Positions 9,708 to 22,842 of a DNA stretch of 64,000 nt are shown in pieces. The notes beneath the pieces are model-generated. The model was not told the origin of the DNA and made no database searches. It saw only the letters and a list, made by a program, of their open reading frames with translations. This DNA comes from Calocera cornea HHB12733 (taxonomy: Eukaryota; Basidiomycota; Dacrymycetes; Dacrymycetales; Dacrymycetaceae). Position numbers and translations under genes: made by a program. The stretch lies in assembly GCA_001632435.1 (NCBI GenBank), contig KV423916.1, forward strand, positions 372,001 to 436,000. The letters run 5' to 3'. The number at the start of each line of letters is the position of its first letter. Positions within the stretch are counted from its first letter, which is position 1.

Positions 9708-10104
9708 AGAGCGGGTGCTGTCCACACGAGATCGCAGGAGAAGTAGCAATATAATCTATGAGTTAGGGATAATCTGCGTGAGGTGCTTTTCCTATACATT
9801 CTACTTCCACAGCATGTACAAGTCGAACGAGCACATATAGTAGTGCTAGTCACGGGAAAAAAAAAAGAAGCACTGAATGAAAAGGCAGAAGGGACTCGAC
9901 GCGCCCCGCATAAGCAAAGCTCCACGTGGCGCGCAGCGTCCAGGGCCTCTCGGCCGTCGAGCTCAGCGTCCCGCGCAACGTGCACGGCAACGTCTCCAGC
10001 ATCCTCCCACACCTCGCATATTTAGCAGCAAATCCCCTTGCATCTGCTTCACTATATACCCGACTCACAGCACGCCGCGCCATATCTTTTTCTTCTAGAG
10101 CACG
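9708..10104. other. Intergenic; promoter region of the SNARE gene
   Basis: No gene seen. TATA-like sequence (ACTATATACC) lies at about 10050, near the ATG at 10105. Confidence 0.4.
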
Positions 10105-11168
10105 ATGTCCGAAGACCCGTACCACGCCTTCCGCTCCGAGCTGGCCACCTCGCTCACACACGCGCATGCGCTGCACTCCTCCCTCCTGCGCATCCGGGCG
10201 CTCTCCTCCGCCTCCACATCCTCCAAGCAGGAGCTCAGGGAAGTAGAAGATGAGCTGCGCGGCACCCTCGCGGCGCTCGAGGCGGACCTGGAGGAGCTCG
10301 AGGGGAGCGTGAAGGTGGTCGAGGAGACGGGGGCGAGGCTGTTTGGGATCTCGGAGGAGGAGCTGCAGGGGCGCAGAGGGTATGTGAGGGAGGTGAGGCG
10401 GGAGATAGAGGTGCGTTGCTTTCGCTTTACTGTCGTTGCTGGTGCGAGAAGGGAGAGTGCTGATGTGCATACCGGCAGTCCATGCGCGCCGACCTGATCT
10501 CGCGGCTCTCCCGCCCGCCGTCCTACACTTCCCAACTACACTCCCTCGGGCCCTCCCACCCCTCTCAGCCCTCCCGCCCCACCGCGTCCGCCGCTCAACA
10601 ACAACAACAACCGCCACCGTCCGACCCCCTAGCACCTGCGCCGGGGGAAGACGACCAGTCCGCCTGGGCGCGGGAAGAGCAGCAGATGCTTGTCGAGCAG
10701 CAGGACAGTACACTGGCGCTTATCGGGGGCACGCTGAGCACGCTGGCGGAGCAGGCGGGGCTGATCGGGCGGGAGGTGGGGGAACATAATGAGTGCGTTC
10801 TCTGTCTTGTCTCTCTATTGGCTGCGACTACTTCTGCTCCCTCCTGCATTATACTCCGGTTTCTGGCGCTGGAGCTTGAGGGGGAATGAGGAGATGCTGA
10901 ATGACGTGACAGGATGCTGGACGACCTCGAGCGCGGTGTCGACCACACGGACAACAAGCTCTCGGGGGCAATGACCAAGCTGCGCCGGTTCATCCGACAA
11001 CAAGAAGGTGCGTAGCGTATCCCTCTTCCTCGCGTCCCACTCTTCCCTTCCTCTCTTCGCCGAGCAGGATACGGGCTGACGGGAGGCAAAGAGACGAAAT
11101 CGGGCTACTGCATCATCTTCCTCATCGTGGTGCTGTGCGTGCTCCTGCTGGCCGTGGTGCTGCTATAG
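10105..11168 (+). CDS. TLG1: Tlg1/syntaxin-6-type Qc-SNARE (271 aa, 4 exons)
   Basis: Exons 10105-10410, 10479-10792, 10913-11007 and 11068-11168, all with GTGCGY donors and in-phase joins. The N-terminal 100 residues are the helical syntaxin-6/Tlg1 domain; a Pro/Gln-rich linker follows; the SNARE motif runs from about residue 175 (EEQQMLVEQQDSTL) through MLDDLERGVDHTDNKL; a C-terminal hydrophobic segment ends at the stop. In the family it acts in endosome-to-Golgi fusion as a membrane t-SNARE. The central ionic-layer position, glutamine in Tlg1 and syntaxin-6, aligns with His205 here. Downstream is the convergent-free spacer leading to the CSC1-like gene. Confidence 0.85.
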
Positions 11169-12421
11169 CAGGACGCGAGCGGTACCGTCCGAGCGGCGGG
11201 AGTCCGGGTACCCGACCGGCCGGGCGAGCCGGAGGTCCGGGACGAGTGGGCTGGGGGCTGGGAAGAGGGAGGGGGGTTACGATCCTTACGTTATGACAGG
11301 CCCGTGCGCGGGTGGGACATTGATGGGTAGTTAGACGTGTACTGTATGTTCTCTTGACGAAATCTACATTTCTCTACTTTCGCGGTACGCCACATTGCCT
11401 GCTACAGCTCGATCCGGTTCTGAGTGCTTCTGCAGGTGAACGAAGGAGATAGCGGGCCGAGCACCGGACAATCCTCAGTCGCCCTGTTGCATTCTGTGTT
11501 GCTGTCGGCGACGCGTCGCGCGACGCGCTTCTCTGCGGAAGGAGAAGCGAAGCGCCAGCGTTGTGCACGGAAGCGCGAGGGGAATCCGGCTCGCGCGCAT
11601 TCATAACAGCCACGGGCTTCTTCTTACACACCCCGGCGCTTCCCGTGCTTCCCTTTGTTCCCCGACCTCCAGAAGCGACGGGGAGAAGCGGGTGGATCAC
11701 GCGAAGCAGCGCTACCCTGGATATGTACGTCAAACGTCGGCCGCATGAATCGTAAGTGCAATCGGAAGGATCAGCACGATCAGCAAGATGAGTGGTGTAC
11801 TACTGTATCCGGCGTGTGACTCGCCGATGCATGGTTCGCAGCGGTTATCGGACCCTGAGGAGAAGCTAGCGCGGGAGGGAGCCGGTGATCCGACCACTCC
11901 GAAAAACCCTGCTTGCCTGCTTGCCGCGGCGCGAATAATGAATGAATGGCACTAAGCTTGAGATCGGCAGCAGCTGAGGCTTGTTCGCTGCAAATTCGCG
12001 GGCGGGGCGCGCAGGTGCAGGCAAGGGTGCTCGTTATCCAAGCAAAGCACAAGCGCTACTAGTACGTCATACGATCCCTCAGACCCTCGCGCGTCGGCGT
12101 ATGTGGCGTTCGGGGCGTATAAGGGAGCTAGTGTCACCCAGCGTGCCTCCGTAAAGGGCAAAGGGACACCCACACACCCACCCACATCGCTCGTTCCCTC
12201 CCTCGCCCTCTCTCCCTCTCGCCCGCGCCCGTGCCCTCGCCGTCTGGCTCAGCGCATACACCTGCCACGCTACTAACGCCCTCGGCCTCCACCCCTTGCT
12301 CGCCCCAGCTCGCGCCCTCACTCTCGTTACTCTCTCTCCTCTATCCCCCCCCCTCCCACATATCACTCCCTCCATATCCTCCCCCTCTCCCCCGCGCATA
12401 GCAGCGTAGCAGCAGCGCACA
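11169..12421. other. Intergenic; pyrimidine-rich promoter of the CSC1-like gene
   Basis: No gene seen; open frames on both strands are short and mutually overlapping. A long CT-rich tract (about 12140-12420) precedes the ATG at 12422, as is usual for strongly expressed basidiomycete genes. Confidence 0.45.
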
Positions 12422-15400
12422 ATGTCCACGTGCGCCCTCTCTGTCCCTAGCAACGCCCTCCCCTAACCCCATCCCAGCACCACCGCCGACGCGGCCTCGC
12501 AGGCCTCGACCCCGGGGTTCGTCACCTCCCTCGTGCTGAACGTGGCCGTCCTCGGCGCCGAGCTGGTCGTATTCACCCTCGTCCGCCGCAACTTCCGCGC
12601 AATATACGAGCCGCGCTCCTACATCCCCACCTCCTCCAAGCGCTCCCCGCCGCTCAGCTCATCCCTCCTCGGCTGGCCGTTGGCGATATGGAACGCGGAC
12701 CCGGCGCGCATCCAGCACGTGAACGGGCTGGACGCGTACGTGTTCGTCCGGTTTCTGAGGATGATGTGCTACATGCTCGTGCCGATCTGGCTGATTTCCT
12801 GGGCCGTGCTCCTGCCCGTGTACTCGGCGAACACCGGCGTCGACCCGCCCAAGTCCGGGCTCGATAAGTTCACATTCGGCAACGTCGCAAAGGACCATCA
12901 GGAGCGGTACGCCGCGCCGCTCATCCTGGCCTACCTGTTCACTTGTGCGTCTTCCTGCTCTGCGTGATGACGATGTATGCTGATAGATTGTAGTTTGGAT
13001 CCTCTACACGGTGCGCAACGAGATGCGCGAGTTCATCCTCCTCCGCCAGAAGCACCTCATCTCCCCCTCGCACTCCTCGACCGCACAAGCGAACACGGTG
13101 CTCATCACCGGTGTGCCCAAGAAGTTCCTGGACGAGAAGGTGCTCGCAGGCCTCTTCCGCCACCTCCCGGGCGGCACGCGCAAGATCTGGCTGAACAGGG
13201 ACCTCAAGGACCTGCCGGACATGTACAACCGGCGGGAAAAGGCGTGCAAGAAGCTCGAATCGGCCGAGAACGCGCTGCTCGAGCGCGCGCTCAAGCTCAA
13301 GCGCAAGGCCGACAAGGCCGCTGCCAAGGCCGCGCAGCAGAAGCACAAGCGCGAGGACAGCGGCGGGACGAGCAGCAGCGAGAGCAAGCAGCGCATCCAC
13401 GACGGCACCAACTCGGCCGACCCGGAGAAGGAGCTGTCCCTCGCGGACCGGTACGTCCCGCGCAACAAGCGCCCAACGCACCGACTCCCCCCCTTTAGCT
13501 TCCTCCCCTTCGGCCTCCCCTTCATGGGCAAGAAGGTGGACACGATCGCCTGGGCCCGCGAGGAGATCCTCTTCACCAACATCGCCCTCCGCGAGGGCCG
13601 CGCGGCGCTCGAGCGCGACATCAACACAGAGGGGACGGGCGAGGGGGAGACGTACCCGCCGCTCAACTCGGCCTTTGTCCTCTTCAACCAGCAGATCGCG
13701 GCGCACCTCGCGGCCCAGACACTGACGCACAACGAGCCGTACCGCATGACGTTCAAGCACATCGAGGTGGCCCCGGAGGACGTGATCTGGGCCAACCTCG
13801 GCCTCAACCCCTACGAGATGAAGATCCGCGCCGCCATCTCTCTCGGCCTGTCCATCGGCTTGATCATCGTCTGGTCCTTCCCCGTCGCCTTCGTAGGCGC
13901 GATCAGCAACGTGAATCACCTGTGCACGTATAACTGGCTGAGCTGGATCTGCAGGCTGCCGAGCGTCGTCGTGGGCATCATCTCGGGTATCCTGCCCCCG
14001 CTCGGACTGTCGCTCCTGATGATGTGCCTGCCAATCGTCCTGCGCTGTACGTCCCGCTCCCGCTTTCAGTGAGAAACTGCAATGTGCTAACCCGGCTGCA
14101 GTGCTCGCGCGATTCGAAGGCATCCCGCGGTACTCGGGACTCGAGCTCTCCCTAATGACCCGCTACTTCCTCTTCCTCGTCGTGCACGGCTTCCTCATCG
14201 TCACCCTCTCCTCAGGGATAATTGCCGCGCTCCCGCAGCTCGTGCAGAACCCCGAGCAGATCCCGCAGATCCTCGGCACCTACCTCCCGGCCGCAAGCAC
14301 ATTCTTCCTCACGTATATCACCCTCCAGGGCCTCGCGGGTGGCGGCGGCGGGCTCCTCCAGGCCGCCCCGCTGGTTATCTATTACTTGAAGCTGTTTATC
14401 CTCGGAAGCACGCCCAGGAGCATATGGAACATCAAGTATGTGATGCGCGACGTCGCCTGGGGCACGCTCTTCCCGAGCATGACCCTGATCGCCGTCATCA
14501 GTGAGTCCTCGCTGTCTCCGTCTCGTAGTATGCATATGCTGACCGAACGCAGCGATAACCTACTCGATCATCTCGCCCGTGATCAACGGCCTCGCCTGCA
14601 TGTCCTTCTTCATATACTACCAGGTCTGGAAGTACCTCTTCCTGTGGCAGCTCGACCAGGAACCCTCGGGCGACACCGGCGGCCTCTACTTCCCGCTCGC
14701 CATACAGCACATCTTTGTCGGGTTGTACATCGAGCAGATCTGCATGGCCGCGCTCTTCTTGCTCACGAGCAAGGGCACGCCCTCCGCCGTGCCGGAGGGC
14801 ATCCTCATGATCGTTTTGATCGTTATCACCGTGCGTATTGTCCGGATTTGCTCTGACAAGGGGTGCTGACGACCTAGCAGGCCGGCTCGCACGCGATCCT
14901 GAACAACTCGTACGGCCCGCTGATTCACTACCTGCCGATCACCCTCGCGCACAAGTCGTACGGCATGCCCCTTGTTGAGGGCGATGCCAAGATCGACGAC
15001 GAGAGCGAGGGTGACGATCGCTCGCAGTCGATCGGCATGAAGCCGCTCAACGTGAGCAAGACGAGCCACTCTACGGACGTCGCGAACGACCAGATCAACG
15101 CTGATGCCGCGGCGCGCAGCGCGGACGCGGATGTCCCTAACCCCGAGGGGCGCACAGAGCCGACGAGCAATAAGGCGCGTATCAGCGAGGGCGATGACGA
15201 GGCGGCGGTGGCGAAGCACAAGGAAGACGTGAACACGGACCGCGATAGCCAGATCGACGGTGTGTTCGACGATGGGCCGACGGACTTCTACCACCCTGCC
15301 TCGGTCCAGCCCCAGAGGATCATCTGGATTGCCCAGGATCCGCTTGGGCTCGGCGATGCCGAGGTGGAGGCGAACAAGGCTATGGGTGTCGAGGCCAGCA

Positions 15401-15495
15401 ATCAGGACGCAGAGATGGACGAGAAGGGCCACGTGGAGATCTTTGGCCAGCCGCCGGGCGCGAAGGAGGTCGACGAGGACGATAAGGATGCTTGA
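12422..15495 (+). CDS. CSC1/OSCA/TMEM63-family membrane channel protein (939 aa, 6 exons)
   Basis: Exons 12422-12429, 12478-12944, 12994-14046, 14102-14500, 14553-14830 and 14881-15495. The first exon is only 8 nt (ATG TCC AC) and joins in phase. The order is: an N-terminal membrane segment (VLNVAVLGAELVVFTLV), two further segments, a large cytosolic domain with an RRM-like start (NTVLITGVPKKFLD) and a Lys/Ala/Ser-rich insert, then a membrane bundle from about residue 435, then an acidic cytosolic tail. This is the DUF221/PHM7 architecture of osmosensitive cation channels (yeast CSC1, RSN1 and PHM7). Which yeast paralogue it matches I cannot say. The long minus-strand frame at 12939-14123 is a high-GC shadow. 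Confidence 0.9.
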
Positions 15496-15926
15496 CTGGG
15501 TTTCTGGCCAGGAGAGCGGGAGAACAACACGCACCGGGTACACCGGGACAAGGATCGCGACGTCGGGGACATTGTTGATCTGTATTTGTGAGAAGCACGC
15601 ACCACACCCACCAATGTTGTCCAAAAAATCTTAGGCTCTGCACGCGCCGGACTGCGCGATCCGATAATCATACCCTGCACTCATTCACTAGGTCTAGCTA
15701 TACTTGTTGTTGTTTTCTGTATGTTGGTATTCACGATATCAGTTGCTAGGTTGCATACGCATCATAGTATCACATGTGTTTATCCGGCTTGTACATGTTT
15801 TGAGAGGGGATTGAATCAATGTATCGACTTGAGACGTTGCTAGAAAGTAGTAGTTACTTGGCAGAAAACAAGTCTTTGCACAGTGTCGGGGTGCGTGTCT
15901 TCTGCTCGCGCGTGCGCCGTGTCCGC
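15496..15926. other. Intergenic between convergent genes
   Basis: 3' regions of the CSC1-like gene (+) and the truncated F-box copy (-). No gene seen. Confidence 0.5.
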
Positions 15927-16921
15927 CTAACGCCCGTAACTCACCGTCCGTACATTCTTCAGTAGCCACAGCCACATATCAGGTCCTATATCGATATGTG
16001 CCGTTGCTTGCTTGAGGGAGAGACGGCTGCAGGAGATGGACAGTGAAAAGTCCAGTTTGCCGTGAGCCATGGAGCGGGGCAGACCGTGCCACTCCAATGC
16101 CTCCACCAGGGCTTGCGTGACCCCATGCCACCCAATGTGATCCAGTACCACCTTCTGCAGTCGGATGTTGTGACCCAGTGTCCTCGGCCGACGCGAGAAC
16201 AATGGAGTGACATAGAACCACCTCATCAAGGTCACGACTTCGAGTTGAGACATGTGGAATATGATATCCACAATGGTTGAAAGCCCTGTCTGTGATCCGC
16301 AGCGCAACTCCAAAGTGCGGATGGAGGCGACAAATGGGATACCTCGGCACCAGTCGGCGAGTATGCCTGATTTGGGTATACAGAGCAAGAGCGTTGTGAC
16401 TGGTGCATCCAGGTGAAGAAGAATACGGGTCATCTCAGTGTTCACTGTGCCGAAGGTTTCGTACAAATAGACCTCGCGCAGCCGTGGCAGGCTGATTACC
16501 CGGTTTTCTCCATGGCGGACTTGCTCTTCGTTTTCTTGCCAGAGGCCGTGGTGGCTGAGGCTGATGTCTTTCAAGACTAGCACTTGAAGCGCGCGGCAGC
16601 GTTCTAGCTCTCCGAGCACAACCGTCAAGGTTTTACCACCTTTCCTGCGCCCTTTTCTGGACAAGGTCAGAGAGCGTAGACGTGAAGCGAGATCCTGCGA
16701 GATGAAGTCCAGGGTATACAAGGATGCGTGGCTGCTTCTCCGACCAGGGGAAATGGCATCCAACTGTTGTGAGACTGGAAGTTGGCATCGCAGAAAGTCG
16801 AAAGAGCTGTCCAGCGCGTCGTCGTGGGCATCGCTTGCAAGATTAATCAGGAGGTTGACCGGTCTCATGGCAGTCCGACTTGCAATCACGTGGAAGGATG
16901 GAGAAATTTGGCCTACACTCT
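15927..16921 (-). pseudogene. F-box family copy lacking the F-box (truncated)
   Basis: About 310 codons match the leucine-rich body of the F-box gene at 8457, starting abruptly at ASRTAMRP and ending WLLKNV. The F-box and everything upstream are absent. The frame is open back to a stop at 16944-16946 inside the neighbouring gene, without an ATG before the one encoding MRPVNL. It therefore either starts internally without an F-box or is a 5'-truncated copy fused behind the gene at 16922-18181. I found no intron of normal size joining it to that gene. Confidence 0.6.
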
Positions 16922-18181
16922 TCACACCCGCTCTTCTCCAAGGTCAACAGCATGCACGTTGCGTAGCAACCAACCATATTCTTGGGCAGCAAAATTGTAT
17001 TTCCATGAATGCCACTGTCCCACAATACGCAATGACAGCTCCAGCTTGCCGCCAGCTGCACTACGTGGCAGGCCATGTCGTTCCAGAAACTCCATTAGTG
17101 CTTGTGCTTGATTCTCTTGTAGACCACGGATATTCAAACTCTTCAGCTTGCAAGAATAGTCGATAGAGTTTGGGAAGGCATAGTCTTTAGGAACTGTAAT
17201 GTCGCAAGTCAAGTTTTTCAGTTGAGGCATCCGGACGAGGAGGTTATACATGGTGGTGTAGTACAACGGCCAGCAACTCTTCAGAAGCAGGGTTTTGATG
17301 GAGCCAGCAAATTGCAGCTTGAAGTACCAATCCGCTTCCAAGCTGCCCACAGTATCGCATGATCGAACGTGCAGTGTGGATACAGGAGCATGAATGTATT
17401 CCAGAAGCGAACGAGACGCGGTGGCAGAAACGCTCATGCGCTCCATTTGAACGTGGCGGACACTGCCCAGCCTAATCACCCGCGTTTTATCAGTACCTTC
17501 AGGGTTCGGACTGATGGATATCGAGTTGAGAATCACTTTCTCGAGACTGGTACAGCGTTCGAGAAAATCCAGAAGTGCACTCATTGGAAGTAGGTTCAGA
17601 CGATATAGTGTCAAAGACCGTATGTTCCAGGTAAAGCCCTTGGGGCCCAGGGCTTGAAGGCGGCATGCGGATGCACGAAGGAAGTTTCCAAAGAGTCGGT
17701 ATTCTTGGCAGCGCGGAAGAAGGTCGTGGAGCAGCTTTTGGGTGTTAGTATCCCCAAAGTCAACGTGATCATTCGGAAGGTCGAGCGGAAGGTCGAGAGT
17801 GAGGCTGATAACAGTCCGTCCACTTCTGCAAATGAGCTCATTCCATTGGCTGGAGGCGCGACCTTTCGGCAGAGGAAGCGTAAGTTGTATATCGGACCAC
17901 ATGACAGGGCTCGTGACTGCGATGCTTCTCCATCGTTGACAGACATGAGAGACGAGGATGCTGTAATTGAGGTACCTTCCGTAGTCCGATCCGAGCTCGA
18001 AGATGTAACGGAGAACGTCGTCCGGCAGACAATGGATGCCAGCATCGAGCGTGAGCAGCTGTTGGCGGAGACGCTCGATACGGAGTTTGCGAGCGGGAGT
18101 CGGTCGACTTTGTTCGATCTCTTGGATCTTGCGGGTGATGGCATCCTTGTCTGCGTCGACCTGCGATCGAAAGCGTAGCAT
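16922..18181 (-). CDS. F-box/LRR-type protein (419 aa)
   Basis: Single exon on the minus strand, ATG at 18181. It starts with MLRFRSQVDADKD and a charged coiled-coil-like stretch to about residue 45, then the F-box at about 52-100 (LPDDVLRYIFELGSD, SHVCQRW, VMWSDI), then a leucine-rich body ending LLRNVHAVDLG. It is a close relative of the gene at 23954-25264 and of the decayed copies at 1041, 1393 and 3917. A predicted SCF substrate adaptor of unknown target. Its stop codon is directly followed by the truncated copy at 15927-16921. Confidence 0.85.
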   Translation of the reverse strand: MLRFRSQVDADKDAITRKIQEIEQSRPTPARKLRIERLRQQLLTLDAGIHCLPDDVLRYIFELGSDYGRYLNYSILVSHVCQRWRSIAVTSPVMWSDIQLTLPLPKGRASSQWNELICRSGRTVISLTLDLPLDLPNDHVDFGDTNTQKLLHDLLPRCQEYRLFGNFLRASACRLQALGPKGFTWNIRSLTLYRLNLLPMSALLDFLERCTSLEKVILNSISISPNPEGTDKTRVIRLGSVRHVQMERMSVSATASRSLLEYIHAPVSTLHVRSCDTVGSLEADWYFKLQFAGSIKTLLLKSCWPLYYTTMYNLLVRMPQLKNLTCDITVPKDYAFPNSIDYSCKLKSLNIRGLQENQAQALMEFLERHGLPRSAAGGKLELSLRIVGQWHSWKYNFAAQEYGWLLRNVHAVDLGEERV

Positions 18182-19469
<1,288 letters not shown>

Positions 19470-21240
19470 GTCGATGTGGAGTAGTCGAGGAGGGGAGGTG
19501 TCGACGGTCGATGACGGTGTGAGTTGGGGGAGGCGGACGATGATGCGCTGGACAGGCCCGGTGGGGACGCTTTATAGGGCGGGCGCATGTGAACGAATCG
19601 CGCGCGCACGGTCCAGATGCACCCGCAATCACTCCACCGCCACCCTGTCCCGCACATCGAAACACGGTAAACAGCGCGGGTAATCAGCAACACGTGACCT
19701 CAGGGCGCCCTTACCCTCGTTCCCTGGCGCGTCGCACCCTCTTGACCACCACCCTCCTCGTCGTCGGCGCATTCGTCCTCATCGTCCACAACGTCGAGCT
19801 CACGGTCTATGATTTCGATAATGGTACCAATCGACAGCTGAGTATGACCGCCGACCAGCGCAGCCAAACCGCCTCTCGATTCCGACCGTGGTTTTCGGGC
19901 TCATCGACCTCAGCTATCAAGCTTCCTTCGGAAGTCTCGTCTCAGATTTTCACGGTGACTCAAACTTCACCAGTGTGACTTTACCGCTTGTCTTGCATGC
20001 AGGACGCACTTGCGTGTGCTCCTGCATATCTGCTGCTTGCTTAGCGGTGACTCGCCGGTCCTCTTAGTACACTCGTCTTGGATGAGTCGCTTGGTAACTC
20101 CTTCCTCACCTGGCAGCTATCACTTCAGTATCACGTCTTCCTTCCACGTAATGCAAACTGTAAGGCGTAGCTATGATTTCTGTAATACACTTGTTATAAT
20201 TCTACTGCACTGTTACCGTATGAATCCGCCGTCTTGTTACTATACTTCGATCTCTCGGTACCCTGACTCTCCCATCCCGACGTACAGGTGCTGCACATGC
20301 CGCCCGGCATACTGCGCCTTCTTTCCCGCGCGCGCCGATGTAAACAAACGCGAGACACCTTTCCCATCGGACGCACGCTCATCCGACCAGCTTCCGGCGT
20401 TTCGCCCGCCGGCCGATCTACGGTTCTCCCGCCGCATGGGTTCGCCCGCCCGCCGTACGGCCGTCTCCCCATCCCTCGGTCTCGGTCTTTCACACAATCA
20501 ATCGTTTCGTCCATCCACGCGTGCTCCCGCATGTCTGGGAATTCCATACGGAAGGGGAAAGGACGGGTGCCGTCATGTCAACAACGCGCGATTTCGGACC
20601 GAGCCCATGTGAGATTGGGCAAGGTACGGACGGACCCGCTCCACTGCGCGCTTGACGTGCCCCTTCCCCTGTCCCTCGGGACCCGTTCTACGAAGTAAAC
20701 AAATCAAGCATCGCCCCCGTCCATTCGAGTAACCATCCGTGCCTGCGCCTGTCCAGCGCACCGGACATGTCCCATCGGATGGTGCATGGTCTCCTCGTGC
20801 CCGGCCTGCGAGGGTCCACACGTTCCCATCGCCAGGAGGCAAACCTTGATGGATCTGGCTTCTACCCCGCACTTTCATTTCCCTTTGACCCCGTTGACGC
20901 GTGCAGACCCAACGTAAACAGCGCGAACGCGTCGCGTACGTGAACGTGAATGGTAATCCAAATACAGGGCAAAGCGTTCACAGCTTGTGGCGAAAACCGC
21001 AACTGCATCAATCAGTCGAGAGTCGACCTTTGGCCCATCTTAAATGATTCATGACTCGCGCGTTGGGAAGACAGAGACGGATAATGTAGCGCGAATGGAG
21101 GGCACAGATATCGGACTGCATCGATGCATGTTCAGATGATGATGCTCTGTGCACACCGTGTATATGGATCCAGAGAGTACAATTAGAACACAAATATACT
21201 GTGACAGAAGACAAGGATAATGGAGACGAGCGCGAGTAAA
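19470..21240. other. Spacer between H3 and H2A; GTAAACA sites
   Basis: No convincing gene. A 129-codon frame at 19589-19978 (+) has a hydrophobic stretch but overlaps the H3 promoter and resembles nothing known. GTAAACA occurs at 19667, 20340, 20695 and 20914, several followed by GCG-rich MCB-like sequence (ACGCGT at about 20897 and 20927). Confidence 0.45.
19571..19576 (-). promoter_or_regulatory. TATA box of histone H3
   Basis: Minus strand CTATAAAG, about 102 nt upstream of the H3 ATG. Confidence 0.55.
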
Positions 21241-21835
21241 TCAGAGATCCTGGGACTCGGCGGTCTTCTTGCTCTTTGTCTTGGTGGGCAGGAGCTCGGG
21301 CATGATGTGGGGGACGACACCACCCTCGGAGACAATGACATGGCCAAGGAGCTTGGTCAGCTCTGTGAATGCAATCAGAATCGCGGTGGAGGAATACCAG
21401 TATGAGTTGACTCACCCTCATCGTTCCGGATGGCCAGCTGCAGATGACGGGGCACGATACGCGCCTTCTTGTTATCACGGGCACTGGAGAGTCCCATGAG
21501 CACAGAAAGCCTTATCGGGTGAGAATCAGAACATACGCGTTGCCAGCAAGCTCGAGGAGCTCAGCCGCCAGGTACTCGAGGACCGCGGCCATGTATACTG
21601 GAAGTACGAGTCAGCATAACCTCCAAGCTTGAGAGGTACAAGCAGGCTAACCTGGTGCACCGGCACCGATGCGCTGAGCGTAGTTGCCGCGCTTGAGGAG
21701 ACGGTGGATACGGCCAACGGGGAACTGGAGACCGGCCTTGGCGGACCGAGAAGCACCAGCCTTGGCAGCATCACCGCCCGCGCCGGCCTTGCCGCCAGCC
21801 TTGCCACCGGACTTGCCACCAGCTGCAGAAGACAT
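21241..21835 (-). CDS. Histone H2A (144 aa, 4 exons)
   Basis: Minus-strand exons 21835-21652, 21597-21537, 21483-21416 and 21362-21241. The protein has a Gly/Lys/Ala-rich N-terminus, then [33 protein letters not shown] and [17 protein letters not shown]. The C-terminus ends KTAESQDL, which keeps the SQ(D/E)-hydrophobic phosphorylation motif of H2A.X-type tails; fungi normally have SQEL. Core histone, divergently paired with H2B 462 nt away, the usual arrangement for coordinated expression. Confidence 0.95.
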
Positions 21836-22174
21836 GTCGATATAAAGTGTTGTTGGAGGGGTTTGGGTGGACGAAAGGTGCCGCGGTGTGTCGGGGTGGT
21901 TGTCGAGGACGAGGATGAAGAGACGGATCGAGATGTCGAAGGCGCGCGTATTTGTATGCCAACGCGCGGATGGTTTGATTAGACCCCGAGCGGAGCCAGG
22001 TGCGACTTGTTTACATGATTAGTTCCCGGGGACGGGTCACATCACGTGTAACTGTTTGGGTCTGGCGCCAGTTGCTCCCGCTTGCCTCCGCCTCCCGCGC
22101 CAGAGGTGCAAGTCACGCTTATCGGCGAAGCGGAGGGTGGCTCGTGCGTAATCACGTCCGACGCGCGACAGGGC

Positions 22175-22180
22175 TATAAA
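22175..22180 (+). promoter_or_regulatory. TATA box of histone H2B
   Basis: GGGCTATAAAG, about 118 nt upstream of the H2B ATG, in the shared H2A/H2B promoter. Confidence 0.6.
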
Positions 22181-22297
22181 GTCTCCGCGTCGTCCCGTTG
22201 CCTCCTCTCCATCCCTTCACTCTCTCCACCACCTCTTCAGCGCCCCGTCGTCGACACCTCTCTCCACCACAACCCAACCCACCCAACCAACTTCACC

Positions 22298-22842
22298 ATG
22301 CCGCCGAAGTCCGCCGCCGAAAAGAAGCCTACCTCCACTGCTGGCAAGGCTCCGGCCAAGTCCACTGAGGGTGCCAAGAAGACAGCGAAGACCACCGCGC
22401 CTCCCAAGGCCGAGGGTGACAAGAAGAAGCGTAACAAGGCGCGCAAGGAGACTTACTCGTCCTACATCTACAAGGGTACGCGGACTACACTGTTAATCAT
22501 TCCACACGATACTGACTTCATGCTCTTCAGTCCTTAAGCAGGTCCACCCCGATACTGGTATCTCCAACAAGGCCATGTCGATCCTCAACTCCTTCGTCAA
22601 CGACATCTTCGAGCGGATTGCCGGCGAGGCATCCAGTGCGTCCTTGTCCTGCCTCAGTCACTTCGATGATGCTAATATACCATGCAGAGCTCGCGTCTTA
22701 CTCGAAGAAGTCGACGATCTCCTCGCGCGAGATCCAGACCGCTGTACGACTCATCCTCCCCGGCGAGCTGTCCAAGCACGCCATCTCGGAGGGGACGAAG
22801 AGTGTTACCAAGTTTTCCTCCTCTGCCACGACAACGAAATAG
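22298..22842 (+). CDS. Histone H2B (145 aa, 3 exons)
   Basis: Exons 22298-22475, 22531-22635 and 22688-22842. A lysine/alanine-rich tail ([11 protein letters not shown]...) is followed by the histone fold: [59 protein letters not shown] and [20 protein letters not shown]. The carboxyl lysine region needed for H2B ubiquitination is present. Core nucleosome subunit, divergent with H2A. Confidence 0.95.

Noticed and set aside
12939..14123. 394-codon open frame on the minus strand
   Set aside because: It is antisense to the CSC1-like gene in very GC-rich DNA; the translation is a charged low-complexity shadow and the plus-strand exons are clearly real.
19589..19978. 129-codon frame with a hydrophobic stretch upstream of H3
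   Set aside because: It overlaps the H3 promoter, has no recognisable domain and no support for its start; kept as spacer.
20010..20698. Overlapping frames of 100-200 codons between H3 and H2A
   Set aside because: Several frames on both strands are open at once in GC-rich DNA and none is protein-like.
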